The notes under the pieces were generated by a model. It did no database searches. It was not told the DNA's origin and saw nothing but the letters and a program-made list of their open reading frames with translations. A DNA stretch of 64,000 bases from Vibrio zhanjiangensis. GTDB lineage: Bacteria > Pseudomonadota > Gammaproteobacteria > Enterobacterales > Vibrionaceae. Each line of letters starts with the position of its first letter. Within the stretch, counting starts at the first letter, position 1. A program made the translations under genes and the position numbers. The stretch is taken from NCBI RefSeq assembly GCF_030161235.1, contig NZ_BSPW01000061.1, positions 1-64,000 on the forward strand, written 5' to 3'. Of this stretch, positions 40,682 through 50,363 are shown one piece after another.

Positions 40682-42388
40682 ATGTCACTTTTAGAAGTTA
40701 AGAACCTTCGTATTGAGTACCCATCGCGCCATGGTGTACACGCAGCTGTTAAGTCTTTGTCGTTCAATATTGAACGAGGGGAGATTGTTGGTGTTGTTGG
40801 TGAATCTGGTGCAGGAAAATCAACGGTTGGTAATGCTGTTATCGATCTGCTGAGCCCTCCAGGGCGTATTGCCAGTGGTGACGTGTATTTAGATGGGACT
40901 TTGATATCTGGTTTGTCAGCAGAAGAGATGCGACAAGTTAGGGGATCTAAAATAGGATTTATTTTTCAAGATCCTATGACTTCTTTAAACCCACTTTTTA
41001 CTGTTGAGCAGCAGCTAACAGAGACCATTCATGCCAATATGAATGTTTCCGAGGATGAAGCATATCAAAGAGCTTTGTCCTTGATGCAGCAAGTGGGGAT
41101 ACCACAGCCAGAAAATCGCCTCAAGCAGTACCCACACCAATTTTCTGGAGGGATGCGTCAGCGTGTTGTGATTGCAATCGCTCTGGCTGGTGAGCCGGAT
41201 TTAATTATTGCTGACGAGCCGACAACAGCCTTGGATGTATCGATACAAGATCAGATCCTCAACCTTATCCGAGAGTTGTGCATTAAGAACAACGTTGGTT
41301 GCATGTTGGTCACCCATGATATGGGCGTAGTATCAAATGTGACGGATAGGGTTGCAGTAATGTACCGTGGCGACCTCGTTGAATTTGGTGAAACCAAAAA
41401 GGTTTTAGGCGACCCTGATCACTCGTATACCCGCAGTCTGATTTCGGCTGTTCCTCGTTCGGATGTCAAACTCGAGCGTTTTCCTCTGGTTAGCTACATT
41501 GAACAAGCACAAGAAATGGAACCGCTCGATATTAAGAATCATTGGCTTGGTCAGAGCCAAGATCATCGAGCCTATACTGGCTCATTACTGAAAGTAGAAA
41601 GCGTTAATTTGCGTTTCGTGACCAAAGATTCTCTCTTTGAAAGTCGCCGCGAATACGTACAAGCATCAAATAATGTCAGTTTTGATGTTTTTGAAGGCGA
41701 GACGTTTGGCCTAGTTGGTGAGTCTGGTTCTGGAAAATCGACCATTGCCCGAGTGATTGCGGGTTTGTATCAACCCAATTCTGGCAAGGTCACCTTTGAA
41801 GGTATTGATTTAACTGCGCTGAAATCAGAGAAAGAACGCCGTCCTATACGCCGGCAAATGCAGATGGTGTTCCAAAATCCTTATACGTCGATGAACCCGC
41901 GAATGAAGATTTTCGACATTATCGCAGAACCTATTCGTTTTCATCAGTTAACAGACAATGAAAATCAGACTAGACAGATTGTCTATGACTTGCTTGACCA
42001 CGTTGGACTAGGCAAGATGGCAGGGGTTAAATATCCCCATGAATTCTCCGGTGGACAACGTCAGCGCATATCCATTGCCCGAGCTTTAGCGACTCGTCCT
42101 CGGTTGCTGATTTGTGATGAGCCAACCTCAGCGCTCGATGTGTCTGTGCAGGCGCAGATACTGAATCTACTTAAAGATCTTCAAGATGAACTCGACTTGA
42201 CCATGTTGTTTATTAGTCATGATTTGCCAGTTATTCGTCAGATGTGCGATCGGGTTGGGGTGATGCAAATGGGCACCTTACTTGAGGTGGCGCCGACAGA
42301 GCAGTTATTTAACTCGCCGCAGCATGAATACAGTAAGCAACTTATTTCCTTAATGCCGGAATTTACCGGATTAAGAGAAGCGATATAG
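40682..42388 (+). CDS. Fused dual ATPase of peptide-type ABC importer
   Basis: A 568-residue protein with two ABC domains. Walker A motifs are GESGAGKST and GESGSGKST, signatures SGGMRQR and SGGQRQR, and Walker B LIIADEPTTALD and LLICDEPTSALD. This is the DppD/DppF arrangement in one chain, as in GsiA and YejF. It drives import of peptides or similar solutes. ATG at 40682 has GAGG upstream and begins MSLLEVKNLRIEY. It is first of four genes: ATPase, binding protein, two permeases. Confidence 0.93.
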   Translation: MSLLEVKNLRIEYPSRHGVHAAVKSLSFNIERGEIVGVVGESGAGKSTVGNAVIDLLSPPGRIASGDVYLDGTLISGLSAEEMRQVRGSKIGFIFQDPMTSLNPLFTVEQQLTETIHANMNVSEDEAYQRALSLMQQVGIPQPENRLKQYPHQFSGGMRQRVVIAIALAGEPDLIIADEPTTALDVSIQDQILNLIRELCIKNNVGCMLVTHDMGVVSNVTDRVAVMYRGDLVEFGETKKVLGDPDHSYTRSLISAVPRSDVKLERFPLVSYIEQAQEMEPLDIKNHWLGQSQDHRAYTGSLLKVESVNLRFVTKDSLFESRREYVQASNNVSFDVFEGETFGLVGESGSGKSTIARVIAGLYQPNSGKVTFEGIDLTALKSEKERRPIRRQMQMVFQNPYTSMNPRMKIFDIIAEPIRFHQLTDNENQTRQIVYDLLDHVGLGKMAGVKYPHEFSGGQRQRISIARALATRPRLLICDEPTSALDVSVQAQILNLLKDLQDELDLTMLFISHDLPVIRQMCDRVGVMQMGTLLEVAPTEQLFNSPQHEYSKQLISLMPEFTGLREAI

Positions 42389-42474
42389 AAGGCATACGCC
42401 TCAGATAAAGACAGAACTTAGTTAAACAGACAATATACATTAATAGGGATGATTCCCGCATAAGGAGTTGTGCA

Positions 42475-44028
42475 ATGAAAACCATTAAAAGCAAATTAGC
42501 CATGGCTATTATGGCAGCTGGCTTGAGCTTTGGTGCAGCAGCAGCCGATATTACGGTTGGTTATGCCTCTGATCCTGTCTCACTTGATCCCCATGAACAG
42601 CTATCAGGTGGTACCTTGCAAATGTCTCATATGGTCTTTGACCCATTGGTGCGCTTTACACAAGATATGAAGTTCGAACCTCGTTTGGCGACCTCGTGGG
42701 AGCGAGTGGATAATGAAACCATGCGTTTTCATCTACGAGAAGGAGTTAAGTTCCATTCTGGCAATGCATTTACGGCCGACGACGTGGTTTGGACGTTTGA
42801 GCGTTTGAAAGAGTCCGCTGACTTTAAAGGTATTTTCGCCCCTCTCGTGGCCTTAAATAAGATTGATGATTATACCGTTGAGATTAAAACCGACGGTACT
42901 TATCCTCTGATTGAAAATGTCGCGACCTATATTTTCCCAATGGACAGTAAGTTTTATACGGGTAAAACAGAAGATGGCAAGGACAAAGCTGAGATGGTCA
43001 AGCATGGTAATTCCTATGCTTCCACTCATGCATCGGGTACTGGTCCATTTATCATTACCTCGCGTGAGCAAGGTGTGAAAGTGCAATTTGAGCGTTTTGA
43101 TGATTATTGGGATAAAGACTCAAAAGGTAATGTTGATAAGCTCACCCTAGTGCCGATAAAGGAAGATGCGACGCGAGTTGCAGCTCTCCTGTCTGGTGAC
43201 GTTGATATGATTGCCCCTGTTGCTCCGAATGACTATAAGCGTATTGAAGATGCTGATGGTGTCGATCTATACACCATGCCTGGTACACGTGTTATCACCT
43301 TTCAGATGAACCAAAACAGCAATCCAGCACTTAAAGATGTGCGAGTTCGCCAAGCAATTGTTTACGCCATTAATAACGAAGGCATAGTGAAAAAAATCAT
43401 GAAAGGGGCGGGGACTCCAGCTGCTCAGCAAAGTCCAGTTGGTTATGCTGGCTATAATGACAGCCTAAAGCCTCGTTATGATTTGAAGAAGGCGAAAGCC
43501 CTGATGAAAGAAGCTGGTTATGAAAAAGGCTTCTCTCTGACGATGATGGCGCCGAATAACCGTTATGTAAACGATGCGAAAATTGCACAAGCTGCAGCGG
43601 CAATGTTGTCAAAAATTGGCATTAAGGTTGATCTAAAAACCATGCCAAAAGCGCAGTATTGGCCTGAATTCGATAAATGCGCTGCGGATATGATGATGAT
43701 TGGTTGGCATCCTGATACTGAAGATTCAGGTAACTTTACAGAGTTCTTAGCAATGACCCGCTATAGTGAAACGGGTAAAGGACAATACAACTGCGGCCAC
43801 TATAGCAATACCGAAGTGGATAAGCTAATCAACCAATCAAATGTTGAAACTGATCTAAACAAACGTGGTGAAATGCTTAAGCAAGTCGAAGCCACACTTT
43901 ATGATGAGGCTGCTTTTGTTCCCCTGCATTGGGAAGACCCATCTTGGGCGGCGAAAAGCAATGTTAAAATTGGTCCAATTGTCAATGGTATGGATCAGCC
44001 TTACTTTGGCGACCTAGTCGTCAAATAA
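42475..44028 (+). CDS. Periplasmic substrate-binding protein, SBP family 5
   Basis: A 517-residue DppA/OppA-type protein with signal peptide (cut after GAAAA) and family motifs DPVSLDPHEQL, FHLREGVKFHSGNAFTADDVVWTFERL and GTGPFIITSREQG. It captures peptide-like solutes for the importer. AAGGAG precedes ATG. Two hairpins including a terminator lie after its stop. Confidence 0.95.
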   Translation: MKTIKSKLAMAIMAAGLSFGAAAADITVGYASDPVSLDPHEQLSGGTLQMSHMVFDPLVRFTQDMKFEPRLATSWERVDNETMRFHLREGVKFHSGNAFTADDVVWTFERLKESADFKGIFAPLVALNKIDDYTVEIKTDGTYPLIENVATYIFPMDSKFYTGKTEDGKDKAEMVKHGNSYASTHASGTGPFIITSREQGVKVQFERFDDYWDKDSKGNVDKLTLVPIKEDATRVAALLSGDVDMIAPVAPNDYKRIEDADGVDLYTMPGTRVITFQMNQNSNPALKDVRVRQAIVYAINNEGIVKKIMKGAGTPAAQQSPVGYAGYNDSLKPRYDLKKAKALMKEAGYEKGFSLTMMAPNNRYVNDAKIAQAAAAMLSKIGIKVDLKTMPKAQYWPEFDKCAADMMMIGWHPDTEDSGNFTEFLAMTRYSETGKGQYNCGHYSNTEVDKLINQSNVETDLNKRGEMLKQVEATLYDEAAFVPLHWEDPSWAAKSNVKIGPIVNGMDQPYFGDLVVK

Positions 44029-44034
44029 GGGTTT

Positions 44035-44064
44035 ACCAAGTGCTTATCTGATTAAGTACTTGGT
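44035..44064 (+). terminator. Hairpin 1 after binding-protein gene
   Basis: ACCAAGT/ACTTGGT arms with an inner CTTA/TAAG pairing, six bases after the stop. It may protect the upstream mRNA from 3' decay. Confidence 0.6.
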
Positions 44065-44071
44065 TGTTTAA

Positions 44072-44108
44072 GGTGCTGCCTTTATTTCAGTCAGGTTAGC
44101 ACCTTTTT
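44072..44108 (+). terminator. Terminator between binding-protein and permease genes
   Basis: GGTGCT pairs with AGCACC over a 20-base loop, then TTTTT. It probably lowers permease transcription relative to the abundant binding protein. Confidence 0.7.
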
Positions 44109-44176
44109 CAATATTCAATGTGCAGTACTCAATTGGATTGCAGACTGAAATATACGGAAAGTAAAAGGGGCAGGGA

Positions 44177-45154
44177 ATGTTTTCGTTTCTGGTCAAGCGC
44201 CTGTTTCAGGCACTGATAGTGATGTTTGTGATCAGTTTGGTGGCATTTGCCATTCAGGATAATCTTGGCGATCCATTGCGTGAGCTTGTTGGACAGTCTG
44301 TTTCTGAAGCAGAGCGTCAGGCTCTGCGCGATGAGCTAGGCCTCAACGATCCTTTCATAACAAAATACACTCGCTTTGTTGGCGCTGCGCTTCATGGTGA
44401 TTTAGGCACATCCTACTTCTTTAAGCGTCCTGCCGTTGAAGTCATTTTGGATAAGTTAGTCGCAACGCTTGAGTTGGTGTTTGGTGCCACGCTGATTATT
44501 ATTGCGTGTTCAATCCCTCTGGGGGTTTATTCAGCGATTCATCCCAAAAGTCTACTCACTAAGATAGTCATGGCTTTTAGTAGTGTGGGTATCTCAATCC
44601 CCGTGTTTTTAACCGCAATTATGCTGATGTATGTTTTCTCGATTGAGCTTGGTTGGTTGCCTTCCTTTGGCCGAGGGGAAACCGTCAATCTTCTTGGCTG
44701 GGAATCCGGTTATTTTACCCTTGATGGACTGGCGCACCTTGTGTTGCCATGTATATCGCTTGCCTCGATTATGCTGCCACTTTTTATCCGTTTAGTGCGC
44801 TCTGAAATGCTTGAAGTACTGAGCTCTGAGTACATTAAATTTGCTAAGGCAAAAGGGTTAGCGCTTAACAAGATATATTACCAGCACGCCTTAAAAAATA
44901 CCCTATTGCCGGTTTTGACTGTCGGTGGTGTACAGATAGGTACCATGGTTGCCTACACGATTTTGACTGAAACCGTCTTTCAGTGGCCTGGTACGGGTTT
45001 CCTTTTCCTCGAAGCCATCAACCGTGTTGATACGCCACTTATTACGGCTTATGTAATTTTTGTTGGGCTCATATTTGTCGTGACCAATACCATCGTCGAT
45101 TTGCTGTATGGCATTATCAATCCAACCGTGGACTTAACTGGAAAGGGGGCATAA
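44177..45154 (+). CDS. Peptide-type ABC permease, DppB-like
   Basis: A 325-residue polytopic permease with an N-terminal membrane helix and the BPD_transp_1 core. The EAA loop reads EYIKFAKAKGLALNKIYYQHALKN. A GDLGTSYFFKRP segment is typical of DppB/OppB. GGGGCAGGG precedes ATG. The partner permease starts three bases after its stop. Confidence 0.94.
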   Translation: MFSFLVKRLFQALIVMFVISLVAFAIQDNLGDPLRELVGQSVSEAERQALRDELGLNDPFITKYTRFVGAALHGDLGTSYFFKRPAVEVILDKLVATLELVFGATLIIIACSIPLGVYSAIHPKSLLTKIVMAFSSVGISIPVFLTAIMLMYVFSIELGWLPSFGRGETVNLLGWESGYFTLDGLAHLVLPCISLASIMLPLFIRLVRSEMLEVLSSEYIKFAKAKGLALNKIYYQHALKNTLLPVLTVGGVQIGTMVAYTILTETVFQWPGTGFLFLEAINRVDTPLITAYVIFVGLIFVVTNTIVDLLYGIINPTVDLTGKGA

Positions 45155-45156
45155 TC

Positions 45157-46095
45157 ATGAGCCAAACTACAACTGCTCCTTCTCGATGGGAGCGCTTTAA
45201 ACAATCGGATTTCTTGTATCATTTCAAGCGCGATAAAGTGGCAATGACAAGCTTTACCGTGTTTATGTTAATGTTGGTTATGGCGCTAGCTGCACCGATA
45301 TTATCACCGACCAATCCGTATGATTTAGCATCGATTGACATCATGGATTCAGAGTTACCTCCTTCTTGGATGGAGGAGGGTGATGAACGCTTTGTTCTGG
45401 GAACCGACGAGCAAGGACGTGATATTCTATCGACAATTTTGTACGGTTCACGTCTATCGTTAACCATTGGTTTTTTGGCGGTGGGTTTACAGCTGATTCT
45501 GGGAATTATAATTGGCCTTTCTGCGGGATATTTTGGTGGTCGTGTTGATAGCGTATTAATGCGTTTTGCCGATATTCAATTGTCATTTTCGACTATGATG
45601 GTTGCCATCATCGTATCCGCTATCTTTAAAGCGAGTTTTGGTAGTGACTTTTTTAGTCAATATGCGGTGATTATGTTGGTGGTCATTATTGGTGTAGCGG
45701 AATGGCCTCAATATGCTCGGACTATTCGAGCATCTGTATTGGCTGAGAAGAAAAAAGAATACGTCGAAGCGGCGAAAGTGATGGGTTTTAAGGCGCCACG
45801 TATTATGTTTCGTCACATTCTGCCTAACTGTTTATCACCGATTCTGGTTATCTCGACAGTACAGGTGGCAAACGCGATTATGTCAGAAGCGGCTTTGTCT
45901 TTCCTTGGACTAGGTCTGCCTGTCGATCAACCATCGTTAGGTGCCCTAATCAGCATTGGCTTTCACTATATCTTTTCAGGTGCCTGGTGGATTACTGCGT
46001 TTCCTGGCGTGGTACTGGTTACTCTTGTTCTGGTTATCAATTTGCTTGGTGACTGGCTTCGAGATGTATTCAATCCTAAAATCTACAAAGGGTGA
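45157..46095 (+). CDS. Peptide-type ABC permease, DppC-like
   Basis: A 312-residue permease with an N-terminal helix, the LGTDEQGRDILSTILYGSRLSL segment, and the EAA loop EYVEAAKVMGFKAPRIMFRHILPN. It pairs with the upstream permease. The operon ends at a terminator. Confidence 0.94.
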   Translation: MSQTTTAPSRWERFKQSDFLYHFKRDKVAMTSFTVFMLMLVMALAAPILSPTNPYDLASIDIMDSELPPSWMEEGDERFVLGTDEQGRDILSTILYGSRLSLTIGFLAVGLQLILGIIIGLSAGYFGGRVDSVLMRFADIQLSFSTMMVAIIVSAIFKASFGSDFFSQYAVIMLVVIIGVAEWPQYARTIRASVLAEKKKEYVEAAKVMGFKAPRIMFRHILPNCLSPILVISTVQVANAIMSEAALSFLGLGLPVDQPSLGALISIGFHYIFSGAWWITAFPGVVLVTLVLVINLLGDWLRDVFNPKIYKG

Positions 46096-46136
46096 TCTAA
46101 GCCTAAGATTTGATTATATAAATCTCACTAAACTAG

Positions 46137-46165
46137 GAGTCGTAGCAAGTTACGGCTCTTTTTTT
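46137..46165 (+). terminator. ABC operon terminator
   Basis: GAGTCGTA pairs with TTACGGCTC (one G-T pair), followed by seven Ts, 42 bases past the last permease. Confidence 0.88.
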
Positions 46166-46238
46166 GCATTACAGTTTAGATAATGATAAGTCATCCATAA
46201 TAAACCAAGTAATGGGATAACAAATTTGAGGTTGGAAT

Positions 46239-47132
46239 GTGGATATGAGAATAGCTGTAAAATCCAAACCTTCTTTGGTGACACTTATGAGCCTAGTGAT
46301 TTTGGGTCAGTTTTTGTCTGTAGAAAGGGCGTCTGCAGAGACGTTTCTATGTGACGCGACTCAAGCATCAAAAGACGTTCTCCCTTTGCTGGAAAGTGAT
46401 TGTCCGATTGGTGTGGGAATGTGGGGTAAAAAGCGACCTGATTCAAACGTATCGCAATTTTGGATTCAGTGCGGTGTCTTTAGTGCACCACTGACCTTAA
46501 ATGAAGCTAAGGAAATTTATCCAAAGATTGATTCTGATGTTTGGGCTAAGCCAGAAGGTAATGTGTATCGATGCCTCATTGGACCATACAAAGATTTTTC
46601 TAAGGTTAAACAAGATCTTGCGAACGTAAAGCAACTGCCAAAATATGAAGAAGCTTTTGTGCGTCAGATTATAAATGATGGCTCAAAAGGAAAAGGCGCT
46701 ATGCAAGCTGCTGCGGCACCATCTGATCAACGGCAAACATCAGAGTCGAAAGCGGGTTCTAAATCTACGACTAAATTAGCCGCAACGGAGGAATTGACAG
46801 CTGGTGTATCGATTCGTCACAAAATAGTGATTAACGGTGTTGAATATACAGTGCCTTATTCACTATATAGTAACGATCAGTTTTATATGGAGCACGAGCT
46901 GCCTTGGAATCGGATGAGTTATGATATGGCTTATCAAACTTGTGAGCAAATGGGTATGCGGCTTGCGAGTAATAATGAATGGCAGTCTTTGCTCAACGCT
47001 AACGTAATGATGAAAGATAAATGGCCGGTGCATTTACCCTATTGGGGTGAAGAAAAAACAGGACTTTTCTACACAGGAAAAGTGAAATCGCTTAAGGGCT
47101 CCTCACTACTCAATGTGATGTGTGTAAAGTAG
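46239..47132 (+). CDS. SPOR-domain secreted protein
   Basis: A 297-residue protein with an N-terminal signal segment (cut after ASA), an early SPOR-like domain (about 70-145: FWIQCGVFSAPLTLNEA, YRCLIGPYKDFS), a Ser/Ala/Lys linker and an unassigned C-terminal domain (MAYQTCEQMGMRLASNNEWQ). SPOR domains bind denuded peptidoglycan at septa. The start is GTG at 46239 or ATG two codons on; GAGG fits the GTG better. The C-terminal part recalls formylglycine-type or lectin-like folds only faintly. Confidence 0.75.
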   Translation: MDMRIAVKSKPSLVTLMSLVILGQFLSVERASAETFLCDATQASKDVLPLLESDCPIGVGMWGKKRPDSNVSQFWIQCGVFSAPLTLNEAKEIYPKIDSDVWAKPEGNVYRCLIGPYKDFSKVKQDLANVKQLPKYEEAFVRQIINDGSKGKGAMQAAAAPSDQRQTSESKAGSKSTTKLAATEELTAGVSIRHKIVINGVEYTVPYSLYSNDQFYMEHELPWNRMSYDMAYQTCEQMGMRLASNNEWQSLLNANVMMKDKWPVHLPYWGEEKTGLFYTGKVKSLKGSSLLNVMCVK

Positions 47133-47149
47133 GAAAACTCAGGGACAAG

Positions 47150-47971
47150 CTACTGGCCTTCTTTCCCTTCTGCCTTGGCTTTTTTTTCTGATTCTTTGAG
47201 TAAGTCGAGATATTTATTTTCAACAAACTCTTTTTCTTTTGTGACGTGGTGTAATTGCTGCTGGATAGCTTCTAGTTCTTCGCTGGATGCGCCAGCACCA
47301 CTGTCAGATTGTTCACTGATTTTCTTCTTGTAGTTCTCAATGATATTGAGCAGTTGTTGACGCTCTTGGTGATACTCTTTTTCCATTTTATTAAAGCCGC
47401 CAGATTCACTGATTTGCATATATTCCTTCTCGAGTTGTTCAAATTGCTTTTCGAGCTGCTCTTTTTCTTGTCGTAGGCTATCAACAGTATCTGATTGTTT
47501 GGCTAGTTTATTCTTAGCTTTTCTTAGTCCTTCCATGCTCCTATCAAGATCCCCTTTGAGTTTTCGAATAAGCTGGTGGGACTTTGATAGCTGCTGATTC
47601 AAATCATCAATGGACGCTTGTTCATCAGAAGTGAGGGTATGGCCACCTGCCGCCCTTATTTGTGATACTTGAGCCTCTAGCGCTTTCTGGATAATGATGA
47701 GATCATTGAGCGTGTCATTGTTTTCAGTGGTATAACTGAGGGCATTTTCAACGGACTCTTGGCATAGCTGGTAAGTTTGAGTGTCGATGGTAGGATTAGA
47801 ATCCGATTGTGGGCCATGGACAACCTCACGAGCGAAATGCCGAAACTCTCTAATCATGAGCAATAAAATGACGAACCATACCAGTAGTACGAGTAACCCA
47901 ACATCGATTGCAAGAGCGAATAAACTTTCAGTTGTTAGTAAAGGTGTCGTTAGAAGTGCGGCTAAATCCAT
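47150..47971 (-). CDS. Membrane-anchored coiled-coil protein, unassigned
   Basis: A 273-residue protein with one membrane helix (about 18-42), a short linker, and a long coiled coil (about 80-265) rich in Glu, Lys and Gln (LRQEKEQLEKQFEQLEKEYM). I do not recognise a family. Topology is most likely N-out with the coil in the cytoplasm. It is divergent from a receiver-domain gene, with 106 bases between starts. Confidence 0.75.
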   Translation of the reverse strand: MDLAALLTTPLLTTESLFALAIDVGLLVLLVWFVILLLMIREFRHFAREVVHGPQSDSNPTIDTQTYQLCQESVENALSYTTENNDTLNDLIIIQKALEAQVSQIRAAGGHTLTSDEQASIDDLNQQLSKSHQLIRKLKGDLDRSMEGLRKAKNKLAKQSDTVDSLRQEKEQLEKQFEQLEKEYMQISESGGFNKMEKEYHQERQQLLNIIENYKKKISEQSDSGAGASSEELEAIQQQLHHVTKEKEFVENKYLDLLKESEKKAKAEGKEGQ

Positions 47972-48077
47972 GAACTCATTCTATGTTTTGCAATCTCTAT
48001 AGGGTGTAAGTTTAGTTGTCATCAGAAATTGTGCCTATAATTTAATACAATCACCCAGAGAGAGTAGATGACGGTTT

Positions 48078-48974
48078 GTGAAAATTCTGATTGTCGATGA
48101 CAGTAAAGCAACGTTAGAGATAGTCCGGCGCGCATTGGAAAAGTTTGGCTATCGTCGCTTATCCATTAAAAAAGAAGACAGTGCAGTCGGAGCGCTCAAT
48201 AGAGTTAAAGAATGGCAGCCAGAGATTGTCCTGACAGACTGGTATATGCCTGATATGACAGGCCTTACTCTCATTCAAGAAATTAAAAAACTCGATCTGG
48301 GCACAAAAATGGGCATGATCACTACAGTTGATGATCAACTGCAGATAAATCAAGCCAAGTCGGCAGGTGCAAGTTTTGTGTTATCAAAGCCCTTTGTCGA
48401 CAAAGATTTGCACCGCAAGCTTTTGCCTCTAGTCCAAGGGGCAGAGGAAAGTGAGCGCACACTTGATGGTATAATTGATGTGCAAAAGGAGTTGGCATTA
48501 CCTAAGTTAGCTCAGCTTGAGAAGCTTATGAAGCGCGAAATAGGCGATCGCCTCAAGCTCAGCAATATTCGTATGCAATCCTTTGATGAAAGTAAAATCC
48601 CATGTTTGCTTGCTATGTATGAAGATGGTGATACACAAAGAACCAGAGCTGTCGCCATTTTAGATATCTACGCGATTTGTATTTTGTCCCGTGCCAACTC
48701 AAAAATCAGCAAAAGTGATTTGCAACAAGCAATTCATAGCAAGTTGGTTAGCAAAGGTATTTTGGACACCTGCCATAAAGTCCTCGATAAGTCTTCACTT
48801 GCTTTTCTCGATAGTTCTTCGCGTAAAAGCTTACGTCTTAAAAGTGTCAGTTTTATTCCTTCTGCTTTTGAAAAGCTCCAAGCTTTGTACAGTAAAGAGC
48901 AAGATAAAAGGGTGGATTTTTCCTGTCAGTTTGAAGATATGGCTCAGGGAAAAATTACCTTAATTGGCTTTTAG
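48078..48974 (+). CDS. Receiver-domain protein with unassigned output domain
   Basis: A 298-residue protein. The receiver domain (about 1-125) has IVDDSKA, Asp54 in LTDWYMPDMTG, the Thr of MITTV and the Lys of VLSKPF. The C-terminal part (about 140-298) has no DNA-binding motif that I see, and contains a conserved-looking AVAILDIYAICILSRA strand/helix. It resembles CheX/CheC-type phosphatase-like folds only vaguely. Start is GTG. It is divergent from the coiled-coil gene. Confidence 0.78.
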   Translation: MKILIVDDSKATLEIVRRALEKFGYRRLSIKKEDSAVGALNRVKEWQPEIVLTDWYMPDMTGLTLIQEIKKLDLGTKMGMITTVDDQLQINQAKSAGASFVLSKPFVDKDLHRKLLPLVQGAEESERTLDGIIDVQKELALPKLAQLEKLMKREIGDRLKLSNIRMQSFDESKIPCLLAMYEDGDTQRTRAVAILDIYAICILSRANSKISKSDLQQAIHSKLVSKGILDTCHKVLDKSSLAFLDSSSRKSLRLKSVSFIPSAFEKLQALYSKEQDKRVDFSCQFEDMAQGKITLIGF

Positions 48975-49263
48975 CTGCGCTGTCTTTTCCTTATTTTTCT
49001 GTTAACGTCATCAAACATTGTTGTCGCATTTCTCTTGTCCTTGGCCGCTGAGGATGTGATGTTTAATCTTGTTGGATATGTGTGGCATTTTATTTGTAGA
49101 TATCAATTTATTGTGTTTATGAGTTTAGATTTTTTCCGCGTATTTCTTTGTGATTCGTTTCTTTTTTTTCCATTAACTTATTAATTTCTCGTTTGATTTT
49201 ACCTGCCTGAGAAATGGCATGTCATTAAGTCATTTCATTTAAGTAATAAGGAACGGATAACCA
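48975..49263. other. Gap before lipoprotein gene
   Basis: AT-rich, no gene or strong hairpin visible. It should hold the lipoprotein promoter; TTAAGTAATAAGGA before the ATG gives the ribosome site. Confidence 0.4.
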
Positions 49264-50298
49264 ATGAGAAACGATAAGTATAAAAAGAATCTATTATTGC
49301 TCGCTGTGATGGGAGCTTTAGTCTCGGGAATCTCTGGGTGCAGTGATGATGACAAATCTTCACTTGAGTTTTCGTCCCAAGTTGAGATGCCAATAAGTGG
49401 TCTTGCTGCGGGAGATGCAGCAGAAAGTGGCGAGCAGTATGACTACAGCACTTTGGCGGTGTTTGACTGGAAAAACTATGGCGATCAGACTCCAAAACCA
49501 AGATTTGGTGTTGTTGAGCGTCATGGTGATTCTGCCACTGTTGTACCGCTTGATCAAAGTATCATTGACTGGCCAGATTCGGAGCCGAGAGGTAACGATT
49601 TAGAGGCTATCTGTCAGATAGACGATACTTATTATCTAGCCGCTGAAAGTAGTTATTACCACGATGAAGACGCGGATACCTACCAATATGGTCGCTTATT
49701 TCTTATCGCACGCGACCCAACTCAAGGTAGTCTGTATGCAGGGTTATTATGGGCTGCAACCTATCAGTTGAGCAATGACCCTTCAATATACAATGGTATA
49801 AATTTTGAGGGTTTAGCGTGTGCACCATCTGATAGTAATGATGGCAGCTATAATATTTTGTTAGGGGATAGAGAGTCGGGTGACTTATATTGGGACAAAA
49901 TACAGCCAATGGCTGATATTACTTCAGGTACCACTCAGGTATTAGATTTAAAACCTGTGGGCAATATACAGGCACCAGTAGAGTGGGGCACAAACCGTAA
50001 TATATCCGAACTATTTTATAGTACTACAGAACACTATTTATATGGCGTTGCTTCCTTTGACCCAGATGAGAGCCCAGATAGTCCGCGGGCGACAATGTAC
50101 AAAAGTACTGACACATTCTATTTAGAAAGCGATGCATTTATGCAATACCTGACGGGTAATATTGATGTTGAAGCAGTCCACTCTTTCCCTAACCACAAAA
50201 TTGAGGGGATCACGGCTTATGGAACAACGGGCGGGATGTTTTATGGTTCGGACGATGACACAGATACCAATGAATATGGCTTGGTTAAGGTTCAGTAA
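49264..50298 (+). CDS. Predicted outer membrane lipoprotein, unassigned
   Basis: A 344-residue protein with a lipoprotein signal (lipobox SGISGC, Cys26) followed by DDD residues. The mature part is acidic, with repeated strands and many Asp/Tyr, and may be a beta-propeller (FEGLACAPS, ILLGDRESGDLYW, GITAYGTTGGMFYGSDD). That recalls phytase-like or esterase-like propellers, without a clear active site. A bidirectional terminator follows. Confidence 0.75.
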   Translation: MRNDKYKKNLLLLAVMGALVSGISGCSDDDKSSLEFSSQVEMPISGLAAGDAAESGEQYDYSTLAVFDWKNYGDQTPKPRFGVVERHGDSATVVPLDQSIIDWPDSEPRGNDLEAICQIDDTYYLAAESSYYHDEDADTYQYGRLFLIARDPTQGSLYAGLLWAATYQLSNDPSIYNGINFEGLACAPSDSNDGSYNILLGDRESGDLYWDKIQPMADITSGTTQVLDLKPVGNIQAPVEWGTNRNISELFYSTTEHYLYGVASFDPDESPDSPRATMYKSTDTFYLESDAFMQYLTGNIDVEAVHSFPNHKIEGITAYGTTGGMFYGSDDDTDTNEYGLVKVQ

Positions 50299-50331
50299 GT
50301 CTAGATTAACCTAACTTTACAAACCCTATCA

Positions 50332-50361
50332 AAGTCTGCGGATGAATTCGCAGACTTTTGT
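50332..50361. terminator. Bidirectional terminator
   Basis: AAGTCTGCG (50332-50340) pairs with CGCAGACTT (50349-50357) with Ts after it, between the convergent lipoprotein and hybrid-kinase genes. Confidence 0.85.
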
Positions 50362-50363
50362 AT

